From: Lytechinus variegatus
Taxonomy: Eukaryota > Echinodermata > Echinoidea > Temnopleuroida > Toxopneustidae
Direction of reading: 5' to 3'
NCBI RefSeq assembly: GCF_018143015.1
Contig: NC_054751.1
Location: forward strand, 25,464,783-25,528,782
Length of the DNA stretch: 64,000 nucleotides
Made by a program: the position numbers and the translations under genes
Shown: positions 36,801-48,441 of the stretch, in pieces
Layout of the letters: each line of letters starts with the position of its first letter
How positions within the stretch are numbered: the stretch's first letter is position 1
Notes under the pieces: model-generated
Databases searched by the model: none
What the model was told of the DNA's origin: nothing
What the model saw: only the letters and a program-made list of their open reading frames with translations

Positions 36801-39800
36801 TGATGGTGTCTTTCATATACATGTAAAACATTAATTGACTGTTTAGTGATACCTGGACATTTTACCAACATTCATTAATTGTTTCTGTTTTATGGGACAG
36901 GGTGAATACACTTTAGGCTTAAAGGGGAAGTTCACCCTGACAAAAAGTTGATTTTGAATACCAGAAAAAATATTGCAGAAGATTTGAGAAATATCCATGA
37001 AAGAATGACAAAGTTATTAGAATTTAAATTATTTGATTTGTGACATCATACATGTACATGTATGCAAGCAGCTTTCCTATATATCATATTGTAATAAAAA
37101 AATTAGTGAAATGTCATTTTCTCTGAAAATTATATATGGTTATTACTCTAACTTTAGTATAAACAAATCATTACCCACTTGTTCCTAAAAAGAAAACAAA
37201 TAAGTCATGAACCATTAAAAAAAAATTAATTTATGCATTTTATATTACATAACAAATATGTATAGGGTAGCTGCTTGTTGACGTCACAAATCCAAAATTT
37301 AAAATTCTAATAACTTTCTTAATCTTTAATGGATTTTCCTCAAACCTTCACCAATAGACCTATTTTTTTTTTTCAAACAAACTTTTCTCAGGGTGAACTT
37401 CTCCTTTAATATCTATAGTTTAATAGGAAAGATGATGGTGCATGTTTTCTGAGCAACACAAAACATGCACAATGAAGATTACTTTGTACATTTGGAAAAT
37501 GTTTGCTATCACCAACAGCTCTTTGATTACAAAGGGAGGCATTATTTTCTCTTCCCTTCAGTTTCATGACATGATGTGCACATGTACAGAATGGATAGTG
37601 TGACTTTTTACATTGTCAGGTGACCATGACATTTAGAGTCACTCACTCCTTGCTTACAACCTCTCTGAGATAAATTGTAGCAGTCTTTATATTCACTTTT
37701 TTTTACACTTTATAGAAGTCCCTTCCCCTTTCCCATTATCTTTCTCTCTACATCATGTATATGTCAAGGATGGACAGTGCCAATATAGAATATAAAACAT
37801 TCAGTGACATTTCCAGTTTTGATTTTCCAAGGCTGATAACTATCAGCTAATGGGTACAATGTAATTTGCCTTTTCATGCTCATACAGGTAGCTTTTTGTT
37901 TATTTCAACGAGATTTTTTGACATTGGTGATATGGCATTTATGCAAGCGCAAAACATAGTACATGTACTTAAAGATATGAACAACAGAATTTAATCATAA
38001 AATGTGTTATGAAAGTAAGAAAACCTATATTTTAATGGCCTGTTGCATATTAAGATTACTTTTCTGTTTGAAAGAAACTTTACAGTTCATTGCAAAAGCA
38101 AATTTGCACAGTATATTTATTTTTTCTACATGTATACAGTACATGTTTTTTATGTTTTATATTATGTTTTTTTTAATGTATATAAAATATTCTTGTGGAG
38201 TCTGGATATATACTATGTCTCTTTTCCTTTGTGCAACAGTAGAAACCCATTCAAGTTTTTATGTTTTTGTATTTTACTTGATATGTTAAAGATATATGTT
38301 AAAAAATATCTATCTGCATTTTTTCTTTCTCAAGGGAGTTTCGTTTCAAACATCCAGACAAGACGAGGCTGAGCATTCGTAAGAGCAAGGCCATGCGTAG
38401 TAACTTCTTCTCAGCTGAAATATTATCTGTCTTCATTCCATCCTTAGTTCTGACAAATCTCTTGGCTCTGGGTATGGGGTAGGTACACCTCTTCTGATCA
38501 TCATTATAAATAGAGCTGCCAACTGGTACTAATTTTCAGTAATTAGCACTGAAATATGAGCAGAATACTGATGGTTTCATGCAAAACATACTGATTTATG
38601 AGGTTTCAGTTCTATGTGTTGTCTTAAAGGTATTTTTGATTTCCTCTCCAAATCAATTCAAATTTATTTCAATCGGTCATAAAAATCAATAAATATAATG
38701 ATCTTGATAAAACATGGGATTAGGAGCACTTTGAAGTTTAACGAAAAACTTGACATAATACAAATGAATTTAAAAAGTGGCATTGAAGAATGTCTACAGG
38801 TACATTTGGACAGCATTAGCTGCATGTGCTCCAGAAATGTTACCATACTTACCGTAAAATACTGTATTTCGGCTTTTGAAATACTAAATTGTTCCTGATC
38901 AGGTTGGCGGCTGGACCGCATTAAAAGCTTACTATTGTTGATTGTCATGGGTAATGGATTATAGTTTGCTGATACCACCCTGTTAAGTGAAAAGTCCTGG
39001 ATATATCTGCTATAAAGTAATATTTCAGGAGCATATCTAATGTTGTCCAAAAGTACCTCTAGCAATTCTTCGATCCAACTTTCAGGCATTGTTGGTCAAG
39101 GGAAAGTGGGATAATGATGCAATCCATTACATAACTTCTGTTTATCAGTCATAAGATAATGTGGCATTTGCTCCTTCATGTAGGATAATTGCTTCAATTG
39201 CTTCTCCGTCAATTTACTATAAGTGTTGAGGGTTAGAAGTGGTGATAGGCTTTTTTGGTTCAGGATGATTTAAGGATTAGGATTAAGGTTAGGGGTCGAG
39301 TATGAAGGTCAGGGTTGCGTTTAGCTTACTGTGTGGATTTTCAGTGGGGGCAATGATCACAGGAACAAATGTCATAGAACCAATGATAAAACACACTCCA
39401 GCCTTAGTGCTTCTTGCAGATGAGATGGTGTAAAAATCCCATGAAAGTTGATGACAGTATGCAATAAATGCACTTACAAATTGTAATTATTGACACCAAA
39501 CAATATATCTTGGGATAAATCATCATAATAATAATGGTATTAAACAAAATAATAATTCAAGAAATTGTGATAGTATTATTAAAATGAATTGTTTCACATA
39601 ATTTACCCCGGTAATTACTTGCAACTTAATGTAAGACCCAATATTACAGCCCTCAACTTAAAATCCCTTTGAAATGTTCCCTATAATTATGTATTATGTT
39701 ATATTATGATAATGGTATATTTACCAAGAGTAGCTACTTCAGTTCCCAAAACTGTTCTCCCATTAGGCCCGCTATTATTATTACCTATAGGTGCTCCAGC

Positions 39801-40133
39801 ATTCGAGGAATTTCTTCCTACCGGGTACCCATTCACCTTACCTGGGTTCATTTTAGCACAAAGTGGGTAAATTTCTCACAGAAGAAGAACACACCGTGGC
39901 TAGGTATAAGCACACTGCAAAATAATTTTCCTGGGTAGGGGTTTAAGTCTCTTGATGTCTGCTTGCACGAATGGGGACTTAGATGAAGATTATGCCCTCA
40001 GATCTGTCACTGACATGGATTTACATGATGCAAGTTTTCTAGTGCCAAATCTGATTTCCTCTTTTCATCCTGTTTATCTTTCCCTCACAGGGTCTTCATT
40101 GGTTTCAAAATTGCAGCTCCAAGGTTGAGTTGA
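24898..40133 (+). CDS. BNIP3: BNIP3/NIX-type mitophagy receptor (6 exons, 213 aa)
   Basis: Exons: 24898-24940, 27029-27254, 35320-35404, 36071-36171, 38335-38478, 40091-40133 (TGA at 40131-40133). All GT-AG, one frame, 213 aa. In BNIP3 and NIX the protein is tail-anchored in the outer mitochondrial membrane and recruits LC3/GABARAP to drive mitophagy. Visible parts: the LC3-interacting motif SWVEL with Trp17-Leu20; MEKLLMEAQRES in exon 2; a Gly/Ser/Pro-rich linker; NWIWDWSSRPEPLPPKEF (residues 137-154); and a C-terminal membrane helix after SNFFSAE, with A196-xxx-G200-xxx-G204 kept. Gly200 is split across the last intron. The position of the dimer-interface His in human BNIP3 (H173) is Asn193 here, and the preceding Ser is Thr192. 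Introns 1 and 2 (2.1 and 8.1 kb) are full of repeats. The length fits the family (human about 194 and 219 aa). Confidence 0.96.
25846..26295 (+). pseudogene. Zinc-finger-like frame of 149 aa inside the intronic element
   Basis: An open frame of 149 aa on the same strand as BNIP3. A basic N-terminus is followed by a segment of about 60 residues with WKLDWL, FCQACRR and SSHVKQLAF. The order W..WL, C..C, H resembles the TTF/BED-type zinc fingers found at the N-terminus of hAT-related transposases and of domesticated relatives such as ZNF862-like proteins. Only one Cys pair and one His are visible and no catalytic part follows, so it is either a decayed transposase head or chance. I do not assign a function. 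The start used is TTG or a later ATG at 25915 (MTRRSRKHG). Confidence 0.4.
26518..26632 (+). repeat. Tandem duplication, two units of about 66 bp
   Basis: TTACTTTTATTAGTAAAAGA... at 26520 is repeated with few changes at 26586 (TTACTTTTGTTGGTAAAAGA), each followed by AATAGTAC(A/G)GATGGC. Confidence 0.7.
28564..28936. mobile_element. Foldback MITE carrying a TGACGTCA site
   Basis: Left end AAAGGTCAAGTCCACCTCAG; the right end is its inverse (GGAGTGGACTTGTCCTTT). Inner arms also pair (AGCATAATGCTGAAAATTTC with its inverse). An exact TGACGTCA is at 28743-28750. In BNIP3 intron 2. A shorter relative may begin at about 30740. Confidence 0.65.
29168..29407 (-). mobile_element. tRNA-derived SINE, copy with an internal deletion
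   Basis: Read on the - strand it starts with a tRNA-like head (A box TGGCCCAGTGG, B box GATTCGAATCCC region) and ends with a 3' part 'ttgagcacctaac...gatatgtgcgcaatataaata'. Compared with 49350-49612 it lacks about 30 bp in the 3' part. In BNIP3 intron 2. Confidence 0.8.
32628..33124. mobile_element. AGGGGAAGTTCACCC foldback MITE, TTAA-flanked
   Basis: Begins AGGGGAAGTTCACCCTGAAG and ends with the inverse (...AAACTTCCCCT), flanked by TTAA on both sides (32624-32627 and 33125-33128). Arms of well over 100 bp pair. Two exact TGACGTCA octamers lie inside (32758-32765 and 32987-32994). Piggybac-type target choice; no protein. In BNIP3 intron 2. Confidence 0.8.
33705..34228. mobile_element. Foldback element with two TGACGTCA sites
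   Basis: Left arm (about 33705-33830) with CCTGG...TGACGTCACGTTGTGT...GTGATTCCATAGGTTTGT; the right arm (about 34110-34228) is the inverse. Exact TGACGTCA at 33726-33733 and 34199-34206, one in each arm. Outer ends are not resolved. Confidence 0.65.
34846..35058. repeat. Purine-rich tract in BNIP3 intron 2
   Basis: About 210 bp of GA-rich sequence on the + strand. Overlapping - strand frames of 76-106 aa (Ser/Leu/Phe/Pro-rich) come from composition only. Confidence 0.8.
35430..35965. repeat. ATC-type trinucleotide array with an embedded minisatellite (BNIP3 intron 3)
   Basis: ATC/ACC trinucleotides fill almost all of the 666-bp intron. Within it a longer unit around AAATCATTACCTACAGGGTT and ATAATTACTGATATC recurs three times (about 35646, 35754 and 35817). 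The 260-aa frame over this region is low complexity (Ser, Thr, Ile, Pro) and not a gene. Confidence 0.9.
36923..37405. mobile_element. AGGGGAAGTTCACCC foldback MITE, TTAA-flanked, second copy
   Basis: Starts AGGGGAAGTTCACCCTGA, ends with its inverse, with TTAA at 36919-36922 and 37406-37409. One exact TGACGTCA (37279-37286). In BNIP3 intron 4, roughly 0.9 kb before exon 5. Confidence 0.8.
39160..39395. repeat. ACATTTGCTCC-type element, copy 4 (diverged)
   Basis: Left GCATTTGCTCC..., right GGAACAAATGTCATAGAACC, with a 'gattaggattaaggttag' middle as in the other copies. In BNIP3 intron 5. Confidence 0.45.
39755..39930 (-). mobile_element. SINE fragment
   Basis: Shares CTACCGGGTACCCATTCACC and TTACCTGGGTT with the SINE copies at 57628 and 58310, but the tRNA-like head is worn. 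In BNIP3 intron 5. Confidence 0.55.
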
Positions 40134-43100
40134 GATAGGACAGTAGAGGGCTCCCTACACTTATAAACTTGGCAATGAGGATGGTGGAACGTTACAGTCA
40201 CATGACCAAGCCGATGCCATGTCAACAGCAAATTATTGATTTGTTCTACATGATATATATATTTTTTTCATTTTGCATATCTAATCGTATCTCTGCCCAT
40301 CTATCCTAGCGAGGTATGAATTTATGTACATCATAAGATTTTTGGTCCTATTTTGGTGGAGATGACTGTTGACCATATTTTCTTAAAAAAAAGGATATTG
40401 AAGTGCCATACATGTATTTAATCTATCGTGTGAAATTTGAATACCTAGGCTCAATCTTATCTTAATCGGGTCTTTGCAGACCTGCCGACAGCGACACAAG
40501 GACATAATTAAGCCCCCGTTCCACTCAATTTTTTTTTTCCTGTGAAGTATTTTTCACTGACTTCAGGTTAAACAGGTTCATTTTCCCCCGAAAGCAGGTT
40601 TAATTTGCCAAATCGTAGGAAGATCGGCATAGTGGAATACCTCCCTTAGTGGTTGTGGATAATTCTAGTCGGTTGTTTTCTGACATTTTCACTTGAGATA
40701 AAAATGAACTGAAATGAAATAAACCATAACTAACCTTTACTCCTTTATTTGTAGATCTATAGAGGTATTTTTTTCTGGAAATATTGCAGAAAAATAGATT
40801 TGTCACGATAAATGAAAGCAAGATAAACTAGGTCGGACTGTACATGCAAACCTTCATATTGCCCCCCCCCCCCCGTCACCAATCAACCATTTCCGATGAT
40901 ATTATTCTATGGAGATATCTTATTTTCATTCCTATCAAAATAATTGTAAACATTAAAACCAAAAGATAATTCCCATTAGATTAACACAGGGATGATGATA
41001 ACCTTGTTACTTAATGGGCTCTTAGACATAAATTGCCACTTGAAACTACGTTCATTCATTCTCCAAAATAAAAGTGCTTTCAATTTCTTCTCCAAAGTTT
41101 TGCTGTTCTTGCTTTAATAGCACTTGACTGAAATTACATATACTTTTGTTGGTATCGAAACAGTTTTAAACCCTTTCTTTACATGTAGGTTCATCACAAG
41201 TGGTACAATGTAATTCCCCTTCAATGAATCTCCACAAAACGTAACAGAGTGCCTCATTTCTATGCTATCATGTACATGTATAACAAATATATATTCAAAA
41301 TTTATTGGCATTATTGCAGATTTAAGAACTAAGGATTTGCCTTCATTTATAATACCATCTCAAAAGTTTTTTTTTCTGTTTTCCTTCCCCCTGATACATA
41401 TATTCTTGTTATACATTTGCATGTAGGCCTACTGTGTCTATTTCATCGGACTGTTTATGAATACACCTATCATCATTTTTGCAATACTGCCTCCCTTGCT
41501 GTTTGTACATGTATAATGATGGAATATTGATGTAATGGCATACTAATGATTATTGTATTGGATTATATATCTTTATCTTTGCTTACATTTGATTCATTAA
41601 ATGTAATGTACATGCATGTATATGAATAGAACTTCATAGGGAAAGTAGAATCTGATTTCACATTGACATTTATTTATCCTCTGGAAAATGATATATAAAT
41701 TCAGCTATTGCTAATAAGTAACAGAATAAGAGCATGGTAACAAGAAAGGCTAACACATCATCATTAAATAACATATGAATAAGGAAGTCACTTTCTGAAA
41801 AAAAAACATTCATTATTCTGCAATGTCTTTGGGATGTGATTGAAATACCAAGGAAAAAATAAAAGCAGATTAATAATGCAACCTTATTTTTCTATGATTG
41901 AAATGACATGAATGCAAGTATTTAAGTAGTGAATAGCATTCAGTTCCTGGCAATAAACTTATCCACCTCATATGAATAAGGTTTATTGTTATATGCCTAA
42001 ATTTCTAATAGGCAATTCTTAAGCCAAATACAGATTATTCTTACTCGCATCCCGAACAATTTAAAATAACTACGAAACAAAACCCTTAACTTTTTTGACA
42101 TCAGTTAATTTTACAGCACAAATTATATACTATTTAATAAGTAAATAATATAATATTAAAATGGATATGCTGCATAGTGTTCCACAAGGAACCTAAGTTT
42201 GTAATTGATTACAAAGATATCAATTGAAAAGTTGGAATTATGCTTTTGTGTTGACGGAAACAAAGCAACAATCAATGGCATATTTTCAATCATTCGCTCA
42301 ACATTCGATTGTTTTTATATAAAGTGGTGCTTAAAAGTCAGTGAACACCACCAGAAAATAAACATATTTAAAGATTTCAAGTTCTGCCTTGTTTTACATG
42401 TAAATATTCAATTGTGAAGTTAGGTGATACATTCAATAGTTTGTTACTCCGGCCTTACCTAACATTGTAGTGTTGTTGTCTACATTCAACACTCGGCATG
42501 AAGGAGCGCATTTTGTGGTGGGGTTCAATACCTTTTGAGTACAACTATATTATCTACATTTGACTTGAATTAATTGCAAGTGAATTGCTATGCCCCTTCA
42601 TACAGTATGTACAAAGATATGATTAACATTTCTCAAGAATAATACATGTATGATTCATTTTTTCTTCTTCTGCAATTGCTATATTTATATCAAATGTGTA
42701 TATTATCAAATTATTGTACATACAATCAGCAGCATTGTACTTGCATGTTATCCTTAATGACATTATGACAAAATTGTCAAAATTTTCTTTTTCTGGCATA
42801 AATGTAGAATGATAATATGCTTTTAGTGCATAGGGCTTTCACAATATTACCTTTATAGATGTAATGTGCTCCTAGCAAATATAGGATTAATTTCTCTAGT
42901 AAAAAAATGTCAGGTTATGCGCAATTTATTTTGAGCTAGTGCAATTTTCTTCAGGCATTTCCATTTTATTCGAAGCAATTTTATTGTTACCTTTAAAGCT
43001 CAAGTTTTTATGCAAGTAATGATTCCAAGTGCATGTACATGATTTGTGGTGCTGATTTTGTTTTTAATGGAGTGTTTAGAAAATAGAATTAATGAACCAT

Positions 43101-43342
43101 CAAATGTAGACTTTAATACTGTGGAACATGATTTCAAATATTGCTCCACACGAAGCCATCACATCGTGATGTAACCAACTCAAATTGGCTCAAATTTTTT
43201 TCAGTACATGCACATCAAAGTTCACCTTCTTTCAGGGATACATACTCTTTTTATTGATATTCTCACTTTTGTTTTGCATTTTGTCTTTTTTAGTTCAGGT
43301 ATCTCAAATCGTCTTTTTGCCATGGCATTTAATTCTATACCA

Positions 43343-43845
43343 AAGGGGAATTACTCCCAGGTTTGAATTGGTTTTAATGGAGGCAGTAAAATGGAAGTAA
43401 CATATTAACAAATGTTTGACGAAAATTGATTGAAGAGTAGCAGATTAATAATTTTGTTTTGAATTTCATGACGTCACAAGCGAGCAGTTGTCCCACATTT
43501 CACGTCGTATAAAAGCTATAGTTCTTTTTTTTTGTTATTATTTTTCCAGATAATTTAAAGTGCTTTTCTCACATCATTGTTGAGAAAATAATGTTTCTAA
43601 TGATACTTATGAATGCACGAATTAAAAAAGAAATCTTCAATTTGAAAAAATTGGCGTTTTATGGAATTTATATCACATGGCAAAATGCGTTAGCTGCTTG
43701 CATGTGATAAAGCTCGCAAAATAGAAATAAAATAGGAAAAATTGTATCTGCTATTTTTTATTTTTATTGCAAAACATTTTTTCTGATATGTTTCCATCAT
43801 ATTTCTGCGTGTACTTACTGGCCGTCAGAGTGTACATCCCCTTTA
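43343..43845. mobile_element. Decayed copy of the AGGGGAAGTTCACCC MITE family
   Basis: Starts AAGGGGAATTACTCCCAG, ends GTGTACATCCCCTTT, and keeps the middle landmark GACGTCACAAGCGAGCAG (TGACGTCA at 43469-43476) also seen at about 32758 in the 32628 copy. Flanking TTAA is not intact. Confidence 0.6.
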
Positions 43846-46088
43846 GTAGGCTTACACTATCTTGGATGAAATTGTAAATAGGTTCAGCCATCTGTAAACT
43901 ATTATTAATATAGTACACGTTATCAAAGTTACTAATCTAGGATAGAAGTAGAAAAGTGCATATATATGTATTGTGGTAAATGTGAGTGTCATCAATGTCT
44001 TTTTCTTGTAATATAGTTCTTTTGTATTAATATTTTCATGTATTTATCATGTAGAGAATAAAAATCTTAAAAGGGTATTGAGAGGATTGTAAGAGCATGT
44101 AACTTTAATAGGGGCTAATTTATTGAAAAGATTTGGAGTTATAAATTCAGGAGTTTAAAAATAGAATTTAGATGCTAATGGTTTTGCAATGGGGTCACAT
44201 TGTTATAACAAAGGATAAAAAGAAAAATTAAAGAAATATGTATCAAATTATTTCAAGGGTTTGATACAAATTGAGAGCTTATGAAATGTGTTTTTATCAT
44301 TGGGGAACATTTACCAGTATATGTATATGGTCATTTTTTCGTGGTTGATGAATTGCCTGTCATATACCATTCAATACTTATTTATTCATATAGGCATTAT
44401 ATTCAGTATTAAAATCATCTATTTTTTGACATTCTTTTTCATTCTATTATTTTTGAAAATATTGTCACTCTGTCATTTCAGTGGAATGCTTGCTCATTTC
44501 AGTGGAATGCGTGTTGGAGAATTATGAACTTCTATTTTCTTTACTCTCTAAAAGGTACATGTAAGGTCCCTTGTTACAAAATGTGCCTGAAAGTTTGATA
44601 ATCAAAGTGCTGCAGTTGCCCTTTTTGGATGTGGCTATTATACCCATGTTTCGTATTTCAAGTAAACCCATGGTGATTGATGATTAATTTTGGAACTAGT
44701 ATATGACATTGGTACATATATAAAGCTACATGTACATGTACATTCACATGTCTGCATGTAGAGTTGGATGTAAGAATGCAGCTCGTTGACAAATCAATTT
44801 TCTTTTCATTAAGGTAATCATTTCTTTGCTTTCTTACGAAGAGATTGGTTTGAAGTTAGAAGTAAAATCACATATATTTTTCAAGTGGATAATTGTACAA
44901 ACACTGCTTTAACAGTCAGGTGATATTCCTTAGAAGACATTTTTGTCATGTTTTTGTTGGTTACTTGTAGATATATACAAGTAGTATGATTGAAGTATAT
45001 GGATACTGTCATACCTTTTAATGCTCTTTGTGAAATTTTGACTTGGGTAAGCATGTACCAATAACACCAAAATAGGGATGGGATGATTTTACCTCTGTTT
45101 TTATGAAGTAATTGTAGATTCAATCTTCATATTTTAGAAGGATCGATAGCAGAGATTACAACATGAGCAAAGATATTTCTTTAAGTAGTTGCATAAATAT
45201 TAATGATAATAATAATACATATGACTTATTAAGCATCATATCTGCTCTGTAGAGTGCTCAAGGCGCATATAGAAATTAAGAAGTAAAAAGAAAGGTTTTA
45301 AGAGCATAGAGTGGCTAACATATGAACAGCATAGAGTGGCTTTGGGTCATATTGAGTATTCATTTTCATTTACATGTACATGTAAGTAAAATTGTAGCTT
45401 TGACAAATTGTTCCATCCATGAGAAAAATCAAAACTTGCCAGTATGAATAATACCAACATCTAATTTACTTTTGTTAGCATAAGGAATCAGAGTTGTGTT
45501 CAATCTAACCTTGTTTCAATCTGAATATATTGAGTTGGCTTACTGAATTCTTATAGGCACCCTAAACGATCTTATGTGAAATTGGAATCGTTTTTTGTGA
45601 ATCAGTAGACACAATGTATCAAGAGTAAATCATGTTATTGTGTTTCTCGTCATGTCGTAAGAAGTTGCTCTTCTGGACAAAATTGACAACGAAAAGAAAG
45701 AAACCTACAGCTAAATTAGTGTTCCCATTGTAATTTTAATCCATTTAGTTATGTTCTGGTGTAATTGCTCTTATTTGTAATTTACAATTGTCCCACTGAC
45801 ACAAGTGACTGTTATTTCTTTTTAGCAGATGTCATTTATTTAGTTTTAATATGTAATATCACCGGTCCTACATTGATTTGCATGTCATGTCAGGTTTTGT
45901 TATTATGTTATCAACACCCATATTGCTTGTAATTCAGAGTGACATAAATCATCATGCAGCTTACAATTGAAAAAGAATATGAGTGAAAAAAAACGTGTTT
46001 GCTTCGTGTGTGATTTTTTCCTGTGGACTACTGAAATGTGTAATTTTGTGCAAGGACCATCTGGTTTCAGTACACTGTAGGTAATAAG

Positions 46089-46326
46089 TTAAGGATTTAA
46101 CTCCCCCCCCCCCCCCTTCTCTTGATCTCTTATTTACCTCTTTATCTCTCTCTCTCTCTACCATATAATTCTCAGTTTCCACTTTTCCCTCCTTTTCTCT
46201 CTCTCTTTATCCATATCACTCTCCATTTGTCTTTCCTTTCTTTTCTTTGTTTCTTTCTTAATCACTTGCCTTTTCCAACTTTACCCCCCCCCCCCCTCCC
46301 TCTCTCTACTCTCCCCCTACCACACC
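46089..46326. repeat. Pyrimidine-rich low-complexity tract with C runs
   Basis: CT-rich on the + strand, with runs of C at about 46103-46116 and 46284-46296. The 96-aa frame is compositional. Confidence 0.85.
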
Positions 46327-48185
46327 CTTCCTTATACTTCTTCACCTCTCTTGTTCTGTTCCTCTCGTTTCATCAAATTTTTGTCTGGCAGACTTTGAAT
46401 TTGAAGCAATAATATGTACAAATTTTGCCATTTTTTATATAATACAATTGATTATATGCTTGAAGAGTAGTCTAATTCAAAGATAGACAGCTACATCACT
46501 GTCAGAAAGTTATTTTTCCAAATTGACAACATGGTGAAATTCACAATATAATTGACAGGTGGCCTGATGTAATTAACATCTTTGTTGATTGGGAATGTTG
46601 GTTCGCAGGAAGCATGATGTTCATTTCAGGAAGGTTGATTTCGGTAATTTACATCATTCCTTTCCCAGCCAGCCCACCATTTGAACTTCCTGTACATCAA
46701 ATGTAGTTCACTTTGTTGAAGGTCAAACAAAAATTGTATTTGTTATGGTACTGATCATTTAAGGGTTATACAAAGGCTTGTTTAAAAATGGTAACCCAAA
46801 CTTGAATAACATTAAACAAAGGCTTGTTTAAATAATGGCAAACCAAACTTGAATAACACTAAACAAAGTCAACTGGGTTGCAAGGTATTTCCACCTAAAA
46901 ATAGCTATGAACCAGTCGAATTAGAAAAAAGTGCTCTTCCTCGAATTCCCCCTACCACACCATTTCCCAAGCAATTCCATGATGTAATATCTCTCCCTTC
47001 TACAAACACATACATGCACATATACACATACACACGAATCATGACACTTTCTTCCGGATCAAACTACAAATGCATTTAAAGAAAACAGTACCGGCACATG
47101 AATTTTACATTTTACATTTTAAAATGCATTCATATATATTTAGTAATTTTTTTTCCACACCCCACATTTACGAATATCATGAATGGAAATGAATTCCGAG
47201 GCCTTGTTCATACAAGTATGTGTCACATTAATAGATGTTCACACACTTTGCACATTCAACGATACACATATATATAACCATCAAATATGTACTGTAAGTA
47301 AAAAAAAGCCAAATCACTTGTGCAAGAATAGGTATATGTTCTCGACCGTGATCCTTATTCCAAGCTGCTGTCAAGAAATCACTTTTTTTTATTAAAAACG
47401 GACTAAAAGTTGCTGAAGATGATAAATGGATTATTCTGAACTTGGGGTTGAATTAAACCCTGGTTTAAAGTTGTGGTGTAACTATGGAGAGCCAATTGGG
47501 GCATGAATCCCTACAAGTGCACATCAAATGCATTAACTCATATGACACCCTAATTGTCTGGGAATGATAACTGAAGTATTTTGAAGTATTTTCCTTCATT
47601 ATGAAAAGCAACAGGAAACTAAAAAGTAAACATAAGAAATACACAACATAAACAGAATTTCTGAATTTTTGGCTCCCCATAATTTTAGCACAGAGTTAGA
47701 CTGTGGTCTAAATTAAACCTGACCTCAGAATACCGACCATTGTATCATTGGTAAAACAACCATAATCCTTTTTTGGATTTTAGAAGATTTTTGGCAGTGA
47801 TCCTCAGTGAATAAATCATCTATGACATAATTAAATTTTTGATACTCTCCCAACTTAACATACAACTGACAAAGTAAAATAAAGCAATACCTAAAGCTAT
47901 CATGGGTAACTTGATACCATCCAGGTGCTTACAAAATATTATGCAATGCACTGGTATGTTTCAAAATTGCCTTATACTGTCATAATATTGCTTTCCTTCA
48001 CCAGAAGGGCTTGGAGAGGAATTTCTTTTGCTGGCTCCACTGAATCTAATACAACTTTATTGCTACTATTTCCACTCCTTTTCACAAATCTGGAGCAAGC
48101 AAATTGTAATCTACTTCCCATGGCATCTCAAGATTAACAATTGAACAAAAAAAAAGGAAATAATCATAGAAAAACAATGAGAAAA

Positions 48186-48441
48186 CCATACAGCCTCAAC
48201 CAGGATTTGAACCTGGTTTGTATGGCCAGTAACCACTGTAGAGACAGTGATTTTCCGTTTCTGAAAATCTGGAATTCCAGATCTAAAAAATAGAAATTCC
48301 GTTTTGTCACTAAAAATGTACACAGCAAAAACCTGAATTCCGTTTTGCAAAGGTGAATTCTGTGAATTTTTACATTAAGTATAAGAACCAAACAGAATTT
48401 CCCTTTTATTTACCTATAAAACAGAAAATCACTGTCCCTAC
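48186..48441. mobile_element. Short MITE next to a tRNA-like SINE remnant
   Basis: 48238-48441 has inverted ends GTAGAGACAGTGATTTTCCG and (right end inverted) GTAGGGACAGTGATTTTCTG. Directly left, 48186-48237 read on the - strand contains a B-box-like GGTTCAAATCC in a short hairpin, but the A box is too close for a tRNA. It is therefore a SINE or tRNA remnant, not a tRNA gene. Confidence 0.55.

Noticed and set aside
41114-41311. Small frames of 60-80 aa in the BNIP3-SFXN2 spacer
   Set aside because: Typical chance lengths for AT-rich DNA, no splice partners, no domain, no codon signal.
48186-48250. tRNA gene candidate around GGTTCAAATCC
   Set aside because: A and B boxes are too close; no cloverleaf possible.
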